Shown here: positions 24,446 to 33,312 of the stretch, piece after piece
Layout: every line of letters begins with the position of its first letter
Position numbering within the stretch: the stretch's first letter is position 1
Source: an uncultured Alistipes sp.
Lineage (GTDB): Bacteria > Bacteroidota > Bacteroidia > Bacteroidales > Rikenellaceae
Reading direction: 5' to 3'
Assembly (NCBI GenBank): GCA_900545315.1
Contig: UQYM01000027.1
Coordinates: 1 to 36,925 of the forward strand
Length of the DNA stretch: 36,925 nt
Made by a program: the position numbers and the translations under genes
The notes under the pieces: generated by a model
Databases searched by the model: none
What the model was told of the DNA's origin: nothing
What the model saw: the letters and a program-made list of their open reading frames with translations, nothing else

Positions 24446-26413
24446 ATGAACAGACGCTATTTCAATCGCCTGCTGTTGGCAACAGCCGCATTGATTTGGG
24501 CTGCGTCGGTGCGTGCAGAGGTTCGACTTCCGCACCTTTTCAGCAGCCACATGGTACTTCAACGGGATGTCCCGGTCGAAATTTGGGGCTGGGCCGACAA
24601 AGGTGAATCGGTACAGATTCTCTTTGCAGATCAGAAGATCAAAACCAAAGCCGACGCCCAAGGCCGCTGGTCGGCCAAACTGCCGGTACGTCCTGCGGGT
24701 GGACCCTACACGCTGGTGGTAAAAGGCAAGAAGAACACCATCACCCTCGATGACATTCTGATGGGTGACGTTTGGGTGTGCGCCGGACAATCAAACATGG
24801 AGTGGCCACTCAATATGGTTAACAATGCTGAAGCAGAGGTTGCTGCAGCCAATCACCCCAATGTACGTCTGTTCACCGTACCGCACAATCCTCGAAGCAT
24901 TAAAACAGAGGATATTGAGAGCGAATGGAAATGCTGCACTCCGGAAAATGCAGCCAATTTTACCGCAGTCGGTTACTTTTTCGGCCGCGATTTGAACCGC
25001 GAAACCGACATTCCGATCGGGTTGATTTGCACGCCTTGGGGGGGCACCCGCATCGAATGCTGGATCAGTCCTGACGCCTACCGCAAGCTCTCGGACGAAC
25101 AACGTGCCTTCTATGTCGATAAAGGCCACGATATCACCTTCCCCAACCCTGCAATGGACAGTCTCTATCAATCCATTGATCAGGCTGTAGCCACCTTCCG
25201 CCCCATGATCGACTCTTTGGATCCGGGTATGGATGATAAATGGTACGAGGACTCTTTCGACACCACCTCTTGGCACGCCATTCCCATGCCTGCCTATTGG
25301 TCCACTGTTCCTGAATTGGCCAATGTGGATGGACACCTTTGGCTGAAAACCACGGTTACGCTCCCCGCCGGTGTAGAGCAACAGACCGGACGGCTCATTC
25401 TGGGACAGATCGATGACAAAGACCGCGTATGGATCAATGGCGTGGCTTTGGGCGAGAACGCAGGTTATCTGACCCAACGAGATTACAACATCCCCTACAA
25501 TTTCCTCCGGGAGGGAAGAAACACTATCACGCTTCGCATCACCGATACGGGTGGGGATGGTGGTGTCAAAGCCGGCACGCCAATCTATCTCGAAGTCAAC
25601 AAGGTGCGTTACTCTCTGAACAAAGATTGGAAAGGGAAGATGTCTCTGACGAGTGCCTCCTATTACGACAAACCGATCGTCGTTAACGACTATCCCTCGA
25701 TGCTCTACATTGGCATGATCGATCCGTTGACCCGTTTTGCCATCAAAGGCACCATTTGGTATCAAGGTGAGAGCAATGAATTTCAAGCCCACACCTACCG
25801 CACCCTCTTCCCGGCCATGATCAAAAATTGGCGGAAAAAATGGGGCACGGAGTTTCCCTTCTATTGGGTACAGTTGGCCAACTACATGGCTGCAGACTCA
25901 TTGCCCGCCGAGAGCACCTGGGCTGAATTACGCGAAGCACAGACAATGGCTTTATCGCTGTCCAAAACCGGCCAGGCCTTGGCCATTGACATCGGCAACC
26001 CGAATGACATTCACCCCCGCAACAAACAGGAGGTGGGACGCCGCCTGTCTTTGATTGCCCTGCACAACGATTATGGTCACACCGATCTGGTCTATTCGGG
26101 GCCACAATTCCGCTCCATGCAAATCGAGGGTAACAAGGCGATCTTGAGCTTTGACCACGCTGAATCGGGATTAATCGCCATTGAACGGTACGGCTATCTG
26201 CGAGGCTTTGCCATTGCAGGTGCCGATGGCAAGTTTGTCTGGGCAAAAGCGAAGATCGACGGAGATAAAGTGGTGGTATGGAGCGATCAGATTGCCAACC
26301 CGGTGGCTGTGCGCTACAATTGGGGCAACAATCCTGACGGCACGCTCTACAATGCTGAAGGTTTGCCGGCCGTTCCGTTCCGCACCGACGACTGGAAGGG
26401 CATTACCCAATAA
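24446..26413 (+). CDS. Sialate O-acetylesterase (SASA family), secreted
   Basis: This 655-residue enzyme should remove O-acetyl groups from sialic acids, or related acetyl groups from glycans. It has a signal peptide (ending SVRA), an N-terminal beta domain (LPHLFSSHMVLQRD is the usual start), and the SGNH catalytic centre with GQS116NMEW. The matching Asp521-x-His523 is in DIHPRNKQEVGRRL. A beta-sandwich insert at about 270-385 (RVWINGVALGEN, GRNTITLRI) is the common lectin-like insert of this family, between the two parts of the catalytic domain. The length is typical of Bacteroidales members. It is monocistronic with a strong terminator after it; a role in host mucin sialic acid use is inferred. 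Confidence 0.93.
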   Translation: MNRRYFNRLLLATAALIWAASVRAEVRLPHLFSSHMVLQRDVPVEIWGWADKGESVQILFADQKIKTKADAQGRWSAKLPVRPAGGPYTLVVKGKKNTITLDDILMGDVWVCAGQSNMEWPLNMVNNAEAEVAAANHPNVRLFTVPHNPRSIKTEDIESEWKCCTPENAANFTAVGYFFGRDLNRETDIPIGLICTPWGGTRIECWISPDAYRKLSDEQRAFYVDKGHDITFPNPAMDSLYQSIDQAVATFRPMIDSLDPGMDDKWYEDSFDTTSWHAIPMPAYWSTVPELANVDGHLWLKTTVTLPAGVEQQTGRLILGQIDDKDRVWINGVALGENAGYLTQRDYNIPYNFLREGRNTITLRITDTGGDGGVKAGTPIYLEVNKVRYSLNKDWKGKMSLTSASYYDKPIVVNDYPSMLYIGMIDPLTRFAIKGTIWYQGESNEFQAHTYRTLFPAMIKNWRKKWGTEFPFYWVQLANYMAADSLPAESTWAELREAQTMALSLSKTGQALAIDIGNPNDIHPRNKQEVGRRLSLIALHNDYGHTDLVYSGPQFRSMQIEGNKAILSFDHAESGLIAIERYGYLRGFAIAGADGKFVWAKAKIDGDKVVVWSDQIANPVAVRYNWGNNPDGTLYNAEGLPAVPFRTDDWKGITQ

Positions 26414-26840
26414 AAGATTGTCCGAAACAGGAAAATGATGGTTCTGGTTCATCTCGGGTGTCTTACGTGTAGCAATAAACAATAAAAGACAATACGATCC
26501 AACCACAGGACCCAACAGAAAGCGATTTTCAATTAACAACACGTTGTTGATCAGAGGTCTTGGACTATTGATCAGCAATCACTCCAATAAAAAATGAGGG
26601 AGACCGGATGAGGTCTCCCTCATTTTTATCGTGCGTATATGTATCCTACTATACCCGCTATCTACTATCAGCACAAGACACAGGATTGTCCACGCTACCC
26701 ACAAAAGTTACTCTTAGGAAAGCTTACAACAGGAATCTTTGCCTGCTCAGCATCCAAATCCCCAAATTATTCCGTACATTCGTCCAGAGGTATGTAAGCC
26801 TGCATTTCGGCATGCATCCGCTGACATTGATTTGCCCCTT
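26414..26840. other. Intergenic region with terminator
   Basis: 427 bases between the esterase and the aminopeptidase. Apart from the terminator at 26590-26627 I see no structure or coding frame. An AATCTTTG, one mismatch from TAnnTTTG, at about 26734 is a weak promoter candidate. Confidence 0.5.
26590..26627 (+). terminator. Bidirectional-type rho-independent terminator
   Basis: A 16-bp perfect stem (AAAAATGAGGGAGACC with GGTCTCCCTCATTTTT), six-base loop, ending in a T-run. It is downstream of the esterase gene. Confidence 0.9.
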
Positions 26841-29402
26841 ATGAAAAAACATTCGATCTTTCACACCCTAACCCAAATTTTCGGTTTTACACTGATGTGC
26901 TCCTTGATGTTCAGCTGTTCGGACCGCCCAGATCGGTTAACCGATACCGGTGTCAGCATCGAGCTGGCACAATTTCGCAAAGCGAACTACCACAATTTGC
27001 GATACAAGCTGCATTTCAATCTTCCCGACAGCCTCAGCACCAAGGTAACCGGTACAGCTGGCATCGTCTTGACGCTGGACCAACCGGAGCCGTTGATTGT
27101 CGATTTCCGCGCCGACAGCACACAAGTGCATCACCTCACTCTCAACGGTGCATCCGTTCCCTACACGGTTGAACGGGAACATATCATCATTCCGGAATCG
27201 GCCGTGCAGAAGGGGGAAAACCGACTCGAGATCGACTTTACGGCAAACGATCAATCACTGAACCGTCGCGAAGAGTTTTTATACACGTTGCTGGTGCCGG
27301 ATCGGGCCCGCACGCTCTTTCCTTGCTTCGACCAACCGGACATGAAAGCGCCTTTCACCCTCTCACTGGAGACACCGGCTCAGTGGCAAGCTATTGCAAA
27401 CGGCGCTCTAATCCAAACCGACACACTGCCTTCTGGACGCAAAAAGGTCACCTTCAAAGAGACGGAACCCATCCCCACCTACCTGTTTTCGTTTGTCGGA
27501 GGGCGTTTCGAGCGGGTCACCGAAACCCATAACGGCCGCAGCGTCTCGCTCTACCATCGGGAGACCGATCCGCAAAAGAGGGCACAATGTCACGACATCC
27601 TCACCCAAGTATTTCATTCGCTCGATTGGCTCGAGGCCTACACCGGCATTTCCTATCCTTTCACCAAATATGATCTGATCATCATCCCGGGATTCCAATA
27701 CGGCGGCATGGAACACATGGGTGCCACGCTGTATGCCGACCGGTCGATGTTTCTCGACAACAATGCCACCCTCTCGAACCGCCTGGGACGCAGCAGTCTG
27801 ATTGCCCACGAAACCGCCCACATGTGGTTCGGGGACCTGGTCACCATGAAGTGGTTCGATGATGTCTGGACCAAAGAGGTCTTCGCCAACTTTTTCGCCG
27901 CCATGATCGTCAGCGAACAGTTTCCGCAAATCGACCACCAATTTAACTTTATCCGCTCGAACGTTCCAGCCGCTTACGGCGAGGATCGCACCATCGGCAG
28001 CACCCCGATTCAGCAACAGCTTCCCAATCTGGCAGATGCAGGGTTGCTGTACAGCCAGTTGATTTACAGCAAATCTCCTGTGGTGATGGAGATGTTGTTT
28101 GTCAAACTGGGTGCCGAAAAGTTTCAAGAGGGAATTCGCGAATATCTGCACGAATTCAGCTACGGAAACGCCACCTGGAACGATCTGATCGCCATCTTTG
28201 ATCGGCGGTGCGACGAAGATCTGGCCTCCTGGAGTCAGGTATGGATCGGCGAAAAGGGGATGCCTACCATCACAACCACCCGACAAGGCAATCAGGCCGT
28301 GCTCACGCAACACAGTCCATTCAAGAATCAAACCATCTGGAAACAACCCATCGAATTACTGGCCCTCAAGGCCGACCAGAGTGTCGAACGGGTACACATA
28401 AATCTCGATTCCACCTCGGCATCGGCCACCCTTCCAGCCGGAACGATCCATCTGCTGCCCAATTCGGATGGTCGGGCCTACGGCTACTTTGTGCTCGACA
28501 GCACAACTTCGGCCTACTTGATGGACCACATGCACACCCTGCCCGATGATGTTGCCCGCCTTTCGACCTTAATTACGCTCAACGAAAACGTACTCAACGG
28601 GACCATTGCCCCGAAACGTTTCCTTGAGGCGATGGTTGCCTATCTTCCTCAGGAGCCAAACCAACAGCTCTTTGAGCAAGCACTCAGTTACATCCAAAGC
28701 TGTTTTGGCCTTTACTACAACGAAACCGCATCACCGGAGCTGGAATCGGCCTTATGGCAACTGGCCACCTCCGGCGATCAGGCCAGACGTATTCTATCTA
28801 CACGAGCCTGGTGTGCCATCGCCCGCTCACCGGAGGCCTTAAATACCCTATATACAATTTGGGAGGACGAGAACAAAGCCCACGAAATGCTACTCGGTGA
28901 GAACGACTTGACCAATCTCTCCTACACGTTGGCACTTCGGTTCCCGGATCGTGCAGAGGAGATTGTTGCCCGCCAGGCGGCACGCATCACCAATCCGGAT
29001 CGTCAACGCCAATATGCCTACATTGCGCCTGCCGTATCTCCATCTCAGTCCGTCCGGGACTCTGTTTTCCAAAGTTTACTCGATCCCGCCAATCGTCGAA
29101 TCGAACCGTGGGCGGGAACTGCACTATCCCTGCTCAACCACCCAGTACATGGTGAAGGATCGGTAAAATATATCCGACCGGCTCTGGATGAGTTACAAGA
29201 GGTACAACGCACCGGGGATATCTTCTTTCCCCGCAAATGGACGGCAGCTCTGCTGAGCAGCCACCACTCTGCAGCTGCGGCCCTGGTAGTGGCAGAGTTT
29301 CTCAAAGCGCATCCCGATTATCCACCCCTATTGGCAAGCAAGATCCTCCAACAGGCCGATCCGCTGTGCAGACTCCATCCAGACAAAACCATCGAACCGT
29401 AA
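26841..29402 (+). CDS. M1-family metallo-aminopeptidase lipoprotein
   Basis: This 853-residue protein is a zinc aminopeptidase of the M1 (PepN/ERAP-like) family, which trims N-terminal residues from peptides. A lipobox (LMFSC, Cys20) makes it envelope-attached. The N-terminal beta domain is followed by the catalytic domain with H323ETAH327 and Glu346 as zinc ligands (HExxH-x18-E). The exopeptidase motif reads GGMEH (288-292) rather than the common GAMEN/GGMEN. The C-terminal 350 residues are helical. The ATG at 26841 is chosen because it starts the signal peptide; the frame is open 34 codons further up. Length is usual for PepN-like M1 enzymes. Confidence 0.92.
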   Translation: MKKHSIFHTLTQIFGFTLMCSLMFSCSDRPDRLTDTGVSIELAQFRKANYHNLRYKLHFNLPDSLSTKVTGTAGIVLTLDQPEPLIVDFRADSTQVHHLTLNGASVPYTVEREHIIIPESAVQKGENRLEIDFTANDQSLNRREEFLYTLLVPDRARTLFPCFDQPDMKAPFTLSLETPAQWQAIANGALIQTDTLPSGRKKVTFKETEPIPTYLFSFVGGRFERVTETHNGRSVSLYHRETDPQKRAQCHDILTQVFHSLDWLEAYTGISYPFTKYDLIIIPGFQYGGMEHMGATLYADRSMFLDNNATLSNRLGRSSLIAHETAHMWFGDLVTMKWFDDVWTKEVFANFFAAMIVSEQFPQIDHQFNFIRSNVPAAYGEDRTIGSTPIQQQLPNLADAGLLYSQLIYSKSPVVMEMLFVKLGAEKFQEGIREYLHEFSYGNATWNDLIAIFDRRCDEDLASWSQVWIGEKGMPTITTTRQGNQAVLTQHSPFKNQTIWKQPIELLALKADQSVERVHINLDSTSASATLPAGTIHLLPNSDGRAYGYFVLDSTTSAYLMDHMHTLPDDVARLSTLITLNENVLNGTIAPKRFLEAMVAYLPQEPNQQLFEQALSYIQSCFGLYYNETASPELESALWQLATSGDQARRILSTRAWCAIARSPEALNTLYTIWEDENKAHEMLLGENDLTNLSYTLALRFPDRAEEIVARQAARITNPDRQRQYAYIAPAVSPSQSVRDSVFQSLLDPANRRIEPWAGTALSLLNHPVHGEGSVKYIRPALDELQEVQRTGDIFFPRKWTAALLSSHHSAAAALVVAEFLKAHPDYPPLLASKILQQADPLCRLHPDKTIEP

Positions 29403-29444
29403 AGTTTTTTTACGGCTGAGACAACTGTCTCCCCCACTAATACA

Positions 29445-29477
29445 AGCAGGACGCATAATGCGTCCTGCTCTATTTTT
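29445..29477 (+). terminator. Terminator of the aminopeptidase gene
   Basis: Stem AGCAGGACGCA / TGCGTCCTGCT with a three-base loop (29445-29469) and TCTATTTTT after it. A smaller hairpin, CCGTAAA-TTTACGG, overlaps the stop codon at 29399-29415. Confidence 0.85.
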
Positions 29478-29598
29478 ACACATTTTTGACTATCAACAAC
29501 AAGGCAGGCATACCGCGAATTCCGCAGACGTATCTCTACCTTATTTAGGGCAGCTGTTGGGGCAAAAAACTATGCATACAGCCACGCCAGATAGCCGA

Positions 29599-30366
29599 TC
29601 AATCCTTTTTACTGGCGTAAACATAACGTTGTTCATCGGACAGTGCTTCGTTGAATTGGAAGTCTTGCCAAACAAATTCCTTCAATTGTTCGGGCTTCTC
29701 GATCCGCTGTTGCAAAATAAACCGTGCCATCTCTCCTCGTGCCATTTTGGCGTAGGTGCGCACCGTCTCCCAACGGTTGTTGCGCCGCATAACGAATTCG
29801 GGTGTAACGACCTTGACCTGCTGTCGGACCCGTGCCATATCGAAGGCTCCTAACACATCGAGGCTGGCCAAATTCACCAACACGCCCCCTGCGTTATTCA
29901 CCGCCGCAATCAACGGATCGGTCAAAACCGGCTGCCAATAGTCGTAAAGATTCCCCGACAGCCCCTGCAGTTTCACCTCATAGGTCATTCGATACGCCTT
30001 GATTCGATCCAACGGGCGCAGCAGACCATACAGCGTCGAAACAATACGCAAATGGGTCTGTGCATACTCCAAATCCTCTACGCTCCACGCGCCCGGAGCC
30101 ATATGCTTGAACACACTCCCGTTATAGGCCAACAGGGCCTGTTTGGTCGAATTTTCGGGGGCATCGAACTGTTGATAGCGCGTATAATTCTCACGTGCCA
30201 ATTTTGGACTGATTTTCAATAGTGTCGCCAACTCTTCCAAAGAGTAACGGCGCATCTTTGCTGCCAACAGTTCGGCATCATTACGAAATTCGGCTTCAGT
30301 AACCGGAATCCCCACCGGAGCGGGTGACATATCCATGGTCTTAGCCGGGGAAAGAATAATCAACAT
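29599..30366 (-). CDS. yaaA: Peroxide stress protein YaaA
   Basis: This 255-residue protein is YaaA/DUF328, which in E. coli limits free iron and DNA damage during peroxide stress. The characteristic start MLIILSPAKTMD is present, then LLISPKLARENYTRYQ-like residues (KISPKLARENYTRYQQF), the AYNGSVFKHM segment, LYGLLRPLDRIKAYRMTYEV, and the C-terminal YAKMARGEMARFIL. The length is normal. It is monocistronic on the minus strand, facing the aminopeptidase gene. Confidence 0.95.
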   Translation of the reverse strand: MLIILSPAKTMDMSPAPVGIPVTEAEFRNDAELLAAKMRRYSLEELATLLKISPKLARENYTRYQQFDAPENSTKQALLAYNGSVFKHMAPGAWSVEDLEYAQTHLRIVSTLYGLLRPLDRIKAYRMTYEVKLQGLSGNLYDYWQPVLTDPLIAAVNNAGGVLVNLASLDVLGAFDMARVRQQVKVVTPEFVMRRNNRWETVRTYAKMARGEMARFILQQRIEKPEQLKEFVWQDFQFNEALSDEQRYVYASKKD

Positions 30367-30439
30367 ATCAAGTGGTCCTAAATCATAAACACAAATCGCT
30401 CTATACCCAATAAGGCACAGCGCCTTGCTCTACCTGCTG

Positions 30440-30447
30440 CAAATATA
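30440..30447 (-). promoter_or_regulatory. -7-like element of yaaA
   Basis: Reads TATATTTG on the minus strand, a perfect -7 match, about 74 bases before the yaaA ATG. The nearest TTTG upstream is at an abnormal distance. Confidence 0.4.
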
Positions 30448-30779
30448 ATACCCGAACGCTATTCCAACCCCAAAAGATTCTCAACCGACACAGCCTTCCC
30501 TATTGTTCCCAACTGAGTTTTCCCTATTGGTCCCAACAACCAAATCTTCCCAATAATTCACCATATTCAACCATATTTAAGCGTACTATCTACAATCGTG
30601 TAAGTTCCATGGGACTCCTCTTCCGCCCTCACCACAAGATTCGTCCAAAGAGGCCCCACATTCCAACCTGACGATCAATATCCAACTCGCTCTTCCCCCC
30701 AAAAGCCTCCATAACAAAAGCCAATAAAAACTATTGCGTCTTAATTATTGAGGTCCTGTTCGAAATTCACGAGTTTTCG

Positions 30780-30787
30780 TATTTTTG
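30780..30787 (+). promoter_or_regulatory. -7 element of nadE
   Basis: TATTTTTG matches TAnnTTTG exactly and lies 63 bases before the ATG. The -33 region is poor. Confidence 0.5.
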
Positions 30788-30850
30788 TCCTAATAAGTTG
30801 TTGCAAAGTTGGGAACGTATCCCAACCTGAATTTAACCCGAGAAGATGCC

Positions 30851-32779
30851 ATGGATTTCGGATTTATCCGGGTGGCAGCCGCCACACCTTCAGTCAAAGT
30901 CGCCGACTGCACCTACAATATTGCCCATATCGAGCCACTGATCCGTCGGGCTGCCGCCCAAGGCGCTGCTGTGGTCGCTCTGCCCGAACTGTCGATCACC
31001 AGCTACACCTGCGCCGACCTGTTCCACCAACCATTCTTACTCCAACAGGCCGAAAATGCCTTAGGTGTACTGCTCAAACAGACCGCCGATCTTCCTACAC
31101 TCTGCATCGTTGGCCTGCCAATCGTCCTGAACAACCGTCTCTACAATACAGCTGTCGTTTTCAGCCAAGGTCGCCTGCTGGGCGTGGTTCCCAAATGTTT
31201 CTTACCCAATTACAACGAATTTTACGAGGCCCGCTGGTTCGCATCCGGAGCTGACCTCCCCGCCACACAGCAAATCACGTTATGCGGCCAAACAGTTCCC
31301 TTTACCCCTCATATACTTTTTCATAGTGGAGAAGTGTGTCTGGGCATCGAAATTTGCGAAGATCTGTGGGTTCCTATTCCCCCGTCGTCGCGTTTGGCAC
31401 TGGCCGGAGCAAACCTGCTGGTCAACATCTCCGCCACCGACGAAATGGTCGGCAAACACACCTATTTGCGCTCATTGATCGAACAGCAATCCGCCCGTAC
31501 GATCTCTGCATATCTCTACTGTTCGGCAGGATGCGGCGAATCATCCACCGATTTGGTCTTCGCCGGCAACGGGCTGATCGCCGAAAACGGAGCCATTCTC
31601 CAAGCAAATGAACGCTTCTCGTTCGACGAACAGATCACCATCTGCGACGTCGATATTGAGAAAATGATGGCACAACGTCGTCAAACCACCACCTTCCACG
31701 ATTTTGAATCTTCACCCGAATATTGCCACGTAGCGGTCGATCTTCCACGGCTCGACTACACGGCAACACCCCTGCTGCGTACATTTGAACCCTACCCCTT
31801 CGTACCCCGCGAAGATGCACACATCAACGAACGGTGCGAAGAGATCTTCAACATCCAGGTTTGCGGTCTGGCGCAACGTATCCGCCACACGCATTGCCGT
31901 TCGGCCGTCATCGGCATCTCCGGAGGGCTGGACTCGACCCTGGCCCTGCTGGTAACCGCACGCACGTTTGACAAGTTGGGTTTGCCCCGTACCTTCATAA
32001 CGGGTGTAACGATGCCCGGTTTTGGCACCACAGGACGCACATACAACAATGCAATCCAATTAATGAAAGCCCTCGGTGTCTCGATTCGAGAGATCAGCAT
32101 TCGAGCTGCCTGCGAACAGCACTTCGCCGACATCGGATTGGACCCAGCCTCACGCAATGTCACATACGAAAACTCACAAGCCCGGGAACGGACCCAAATC
32201 TTGATGGATATAGCCAATCAAACAGGCGGTTTAGTGATTGGTACCGGCGATCTTTCGGAACTGGCTTTGGGGTGGGCAACCTACAACGGAGACCACATGT
32301 CAATGTATGGCGTCAACTGCGGCATTCCCAAAACCTTAGTGCGTCACCTGGTTCGCTGGGTGGCCATGGGAGACCATGATGAGCAGGCTCGTCCATGGCT
32401 GCTCGACATTCTGGATACCCCCATTAGTCCTGAACTGCTGCCCGCCGATGCCGACGGACAAATTGCCCAACGTACCGAAGAGCTGGTCGGTCCCTATGAA
32501 CTACATGACTTCTTCCTATACTATTTCGTGCGTTTTGGATTTCGCCCGGCCAAACTGTTTATAATGGCCCGTATCGCGTTTCATGGACAATATGACCATG
32601 CGACTATCAAAAAGTGGTTAATTACCTTCTTAAAACGGTTCTTTGCTCAACAATTCAAACGATCGGCTCTGCCCGATGGGCCAAAAGTTGGATCCGTGAC
32701 CCTCTCTCCGCGGGGCGACTGGAGAATGCCGAGCGATGCAAGTAGTGCCATGTGGATCGCAGAGGCCGAATCTTTGTAA
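30851..32779 (+). CDS. nadE: Glutamine-dependent NAD+ synthetase
   Basis: This 642-residue two-domain enzyme makes NAD+ from deamido-NAD+, ATP and glutamine in the last step of NAD synthesis. The N-terminal glutaminase is nitrilase-like, with the triad Glu46 (ALPELSIT), Lys115 (VVPKCFLPN) and Cys169 (IEICEDLW). The C-terminal synthetase has the P-loop SGGLDS at 357-362 and GDLSELALGWATYNGDH. The ATG at 30851 is used because the protein then begins MDFGFIRVAAATPSVKVADC, the expected family start; a TTG 14 codons earlier would add unrelated residues. Length is usual for this form. It is monocistronic. Confidence 0.96.
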   Translation: MDFGFIRVAAATPSVKVADCTYNIAHIEPLIRRAAAQGAAVVALPELSITSYTCADLFHQPFLLQQAENALGVLLKQTADLPTLCIVGLPIVLNNRLYNTAVVFSQGRLLGVVPKCFLPNYNEFYEARWFASGADLPATQQITLCGQTVPFTPHILFHSGEVCLGIEICEDLWVPIPPSSRLALAGANLLVNISATDEMVGKHTYLRSLIEQQSARTISAYLYCSAGCGESSTDLVFAGNGLIAENGAILQANERFSFDEQITICDVDIEKMMAQRRQTTTFHDFESSPEYCHVAVDLPRLDYTATPLLRTFEPYPFVPREDAHINERCEEIFNIQVCGLAQRIRHTHCRSAVIGISGGLDSTLALLVTARTFDKLGLPRTFITGVTMPGFGTTGRTYNNAIQLMKALGVSIREISIRAACEQHFADIGLDPASRNVTYENSQARERTQILMDIANQTGGLVIGTGDLSELALGWATYNGDHMSMYGVNCGIPKTLVRHLVRWVAMGDHDEQARPWLLDILDTPISPELLPADADGQIAQRTEELVGPYELHDFFLYYFVRFGFRPAKLFIMARIAFHGQYDHATIKKWLITFLKRFFAQQFKRSALPDGPKVGSVTLSPRGDWRMPSDASSAMWIAEAESL

Positions 32780-32863
32780 AAAAAAGTTACTCCGTCAACC
32801 TCCTTACAACGAACGTGTTTGCCCGTTGAAGCCATATGCGGATTGAAAAAAGTGAAAACAAAA

Positions 32864-32894
32864 TTTGGAAATTCAATTTTTCGTCGTACATTTG
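32864..32894 (+). promoter_or_regulatory. Promoter of tRNA-Gly
   Basis: TTTG (32864-32867), a 19-base spacer and TACATTTG (32887-32894) form a perfect Bacteroidetes sigma-ABfr promoter, about 60 bases before the tRNA. Confidence 0.8.
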
Positions 32895-32955
32895 CAACGT
32901 CAAAACAATACGGGACACCACGATCCACGAAGAGTTTAAGACAAGTTAACATTTT

Positions 32956-33028
32956 GCGGAAATAGCTCAGTTGGTAGAGCACAACCTTGCCAAGGTTGGG
33001 GTCGCGAGTTCGAGTCTCGTTTTCCGCT
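32956..33028 (+). tRNA. tRNA-Gly(GCC)
   Basis: A 73-base cloverleaf: acceptor GCGGAAA/TTTCCGC, D arm GCTC-GAGC, anticodon stem CAACC/GGTTG with loop TTGCCAA (anticodon GCC), and T arm with GTTCGAGTC. The 3' CCA is not encoded. Integrase genes begin 285 bases downstream, so the 3' half of this gene is the likely attachment site of an integrative element. Confidence 0.96.
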
Positions 33029-33030
33029 CT
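33010..33030 (+). other. Predicted attachment site (att) at the 3' end of tRNA-Gly
   Basis: Tyrosine recombinases commonly insert elements into the T-arm/acceptor end of tRNA genes. The tRNA is intact and an integrase gene reads away from it, which fits the left end of an element. The matching direct repeat should lie beyond the right edge of the window and is not seen inside it, so the exact core is unknown. Confidence 0.4.
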
Positions 33031-33062
33031 AACTCTCAGACAATGAGAGACAAAACAACGAC

Positions 33063-33098
33063 AAAAAGCCCTTAAAACACTGTTTTAAGGGCTTTTTT
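33063..33098 (+). terminator. Terminator after tRNA-Gly
   Basis: A 16-bp perfect stem (AAAAAGCCCTTAAAAC with its complement) and a three-base loop, ending TTTTTT. Confidence 0.85.
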
Positions 33099-33164
33099 GT
33101 ATAGTCGACTAAGACAAACAGGTACAGAAAAAGGCCAATTTGCGACAAGGTTTTTGTGCCAAAG

Positions 33165-33201
33165 TGTACCACCTGCCAAAATTAACCTGAAAGGTGGTAC
33201 A
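33165..33201. repeat. Inverted repeat upstream of the integrase gene
   Basis: TGTACCACCT (33165-33174) and AGGTGGTACA (33192-33201) face each other across 17 bases. GGTACAG also occurs at 33121. Such sites between att and int often bind integrase arms or an excisionase. Confidence 0.5.
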
Positions 33202-33285
33202 GTTTCCCGAAAAAATGTCGCGTATTGTCTTGATAATGACGCAATTTGTCCCCTCAAAAATCAGAACGGTTTACTTGCAAAACAG

Positions 33286-33293
33286 TAACTTTG
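33286..33293 (+). promoter_or_regulatory. -7 element of the first integrase gene
   Basis: TAACTTTG is a perfect -7 match, 19 bases before the ATG, implying a very short leader. No TTTG -33 box is properly placed. Confidence 0.45.
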
Positions 33294-33312
33294 TACTCAA
33301 AAATAAACCGTT

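Larger units (their letters stand above)
30367..30850. other. Intergenic region between yaaA and nadE
   Basis: 484 bases separating divergent genes. It contains an 18-base direct repeat, TTCCCTATTGTTCCCAAC at 30496-30513 and TTCCCTATTGGTCCCAAC at 30520-30537, 24 bases apart and differing at one base. It also holds promoter elements for both genes. Otherwise I see no gene. Confidence 0.6.

Noticed and set aside
24791..25792. Long minus-strand frame opposite the esterase gene
   Set aside because: It lies wholly inside the sialate O-acetylesterase, whose catalytic motifs are clear; composition is that of a complement frame.
27408..28346. Minus-strand frame of 312 codons opposite the M1 aminopeptidase
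   Set aside because: It overlaps the zinc site region of the real gene and has no motif.
29458..29853. Plus-strand frame of 131 codons overlapping the yaaA end
   Set aside because: It begins in the aminopeptidase terminator and runs antisense to yaaA.
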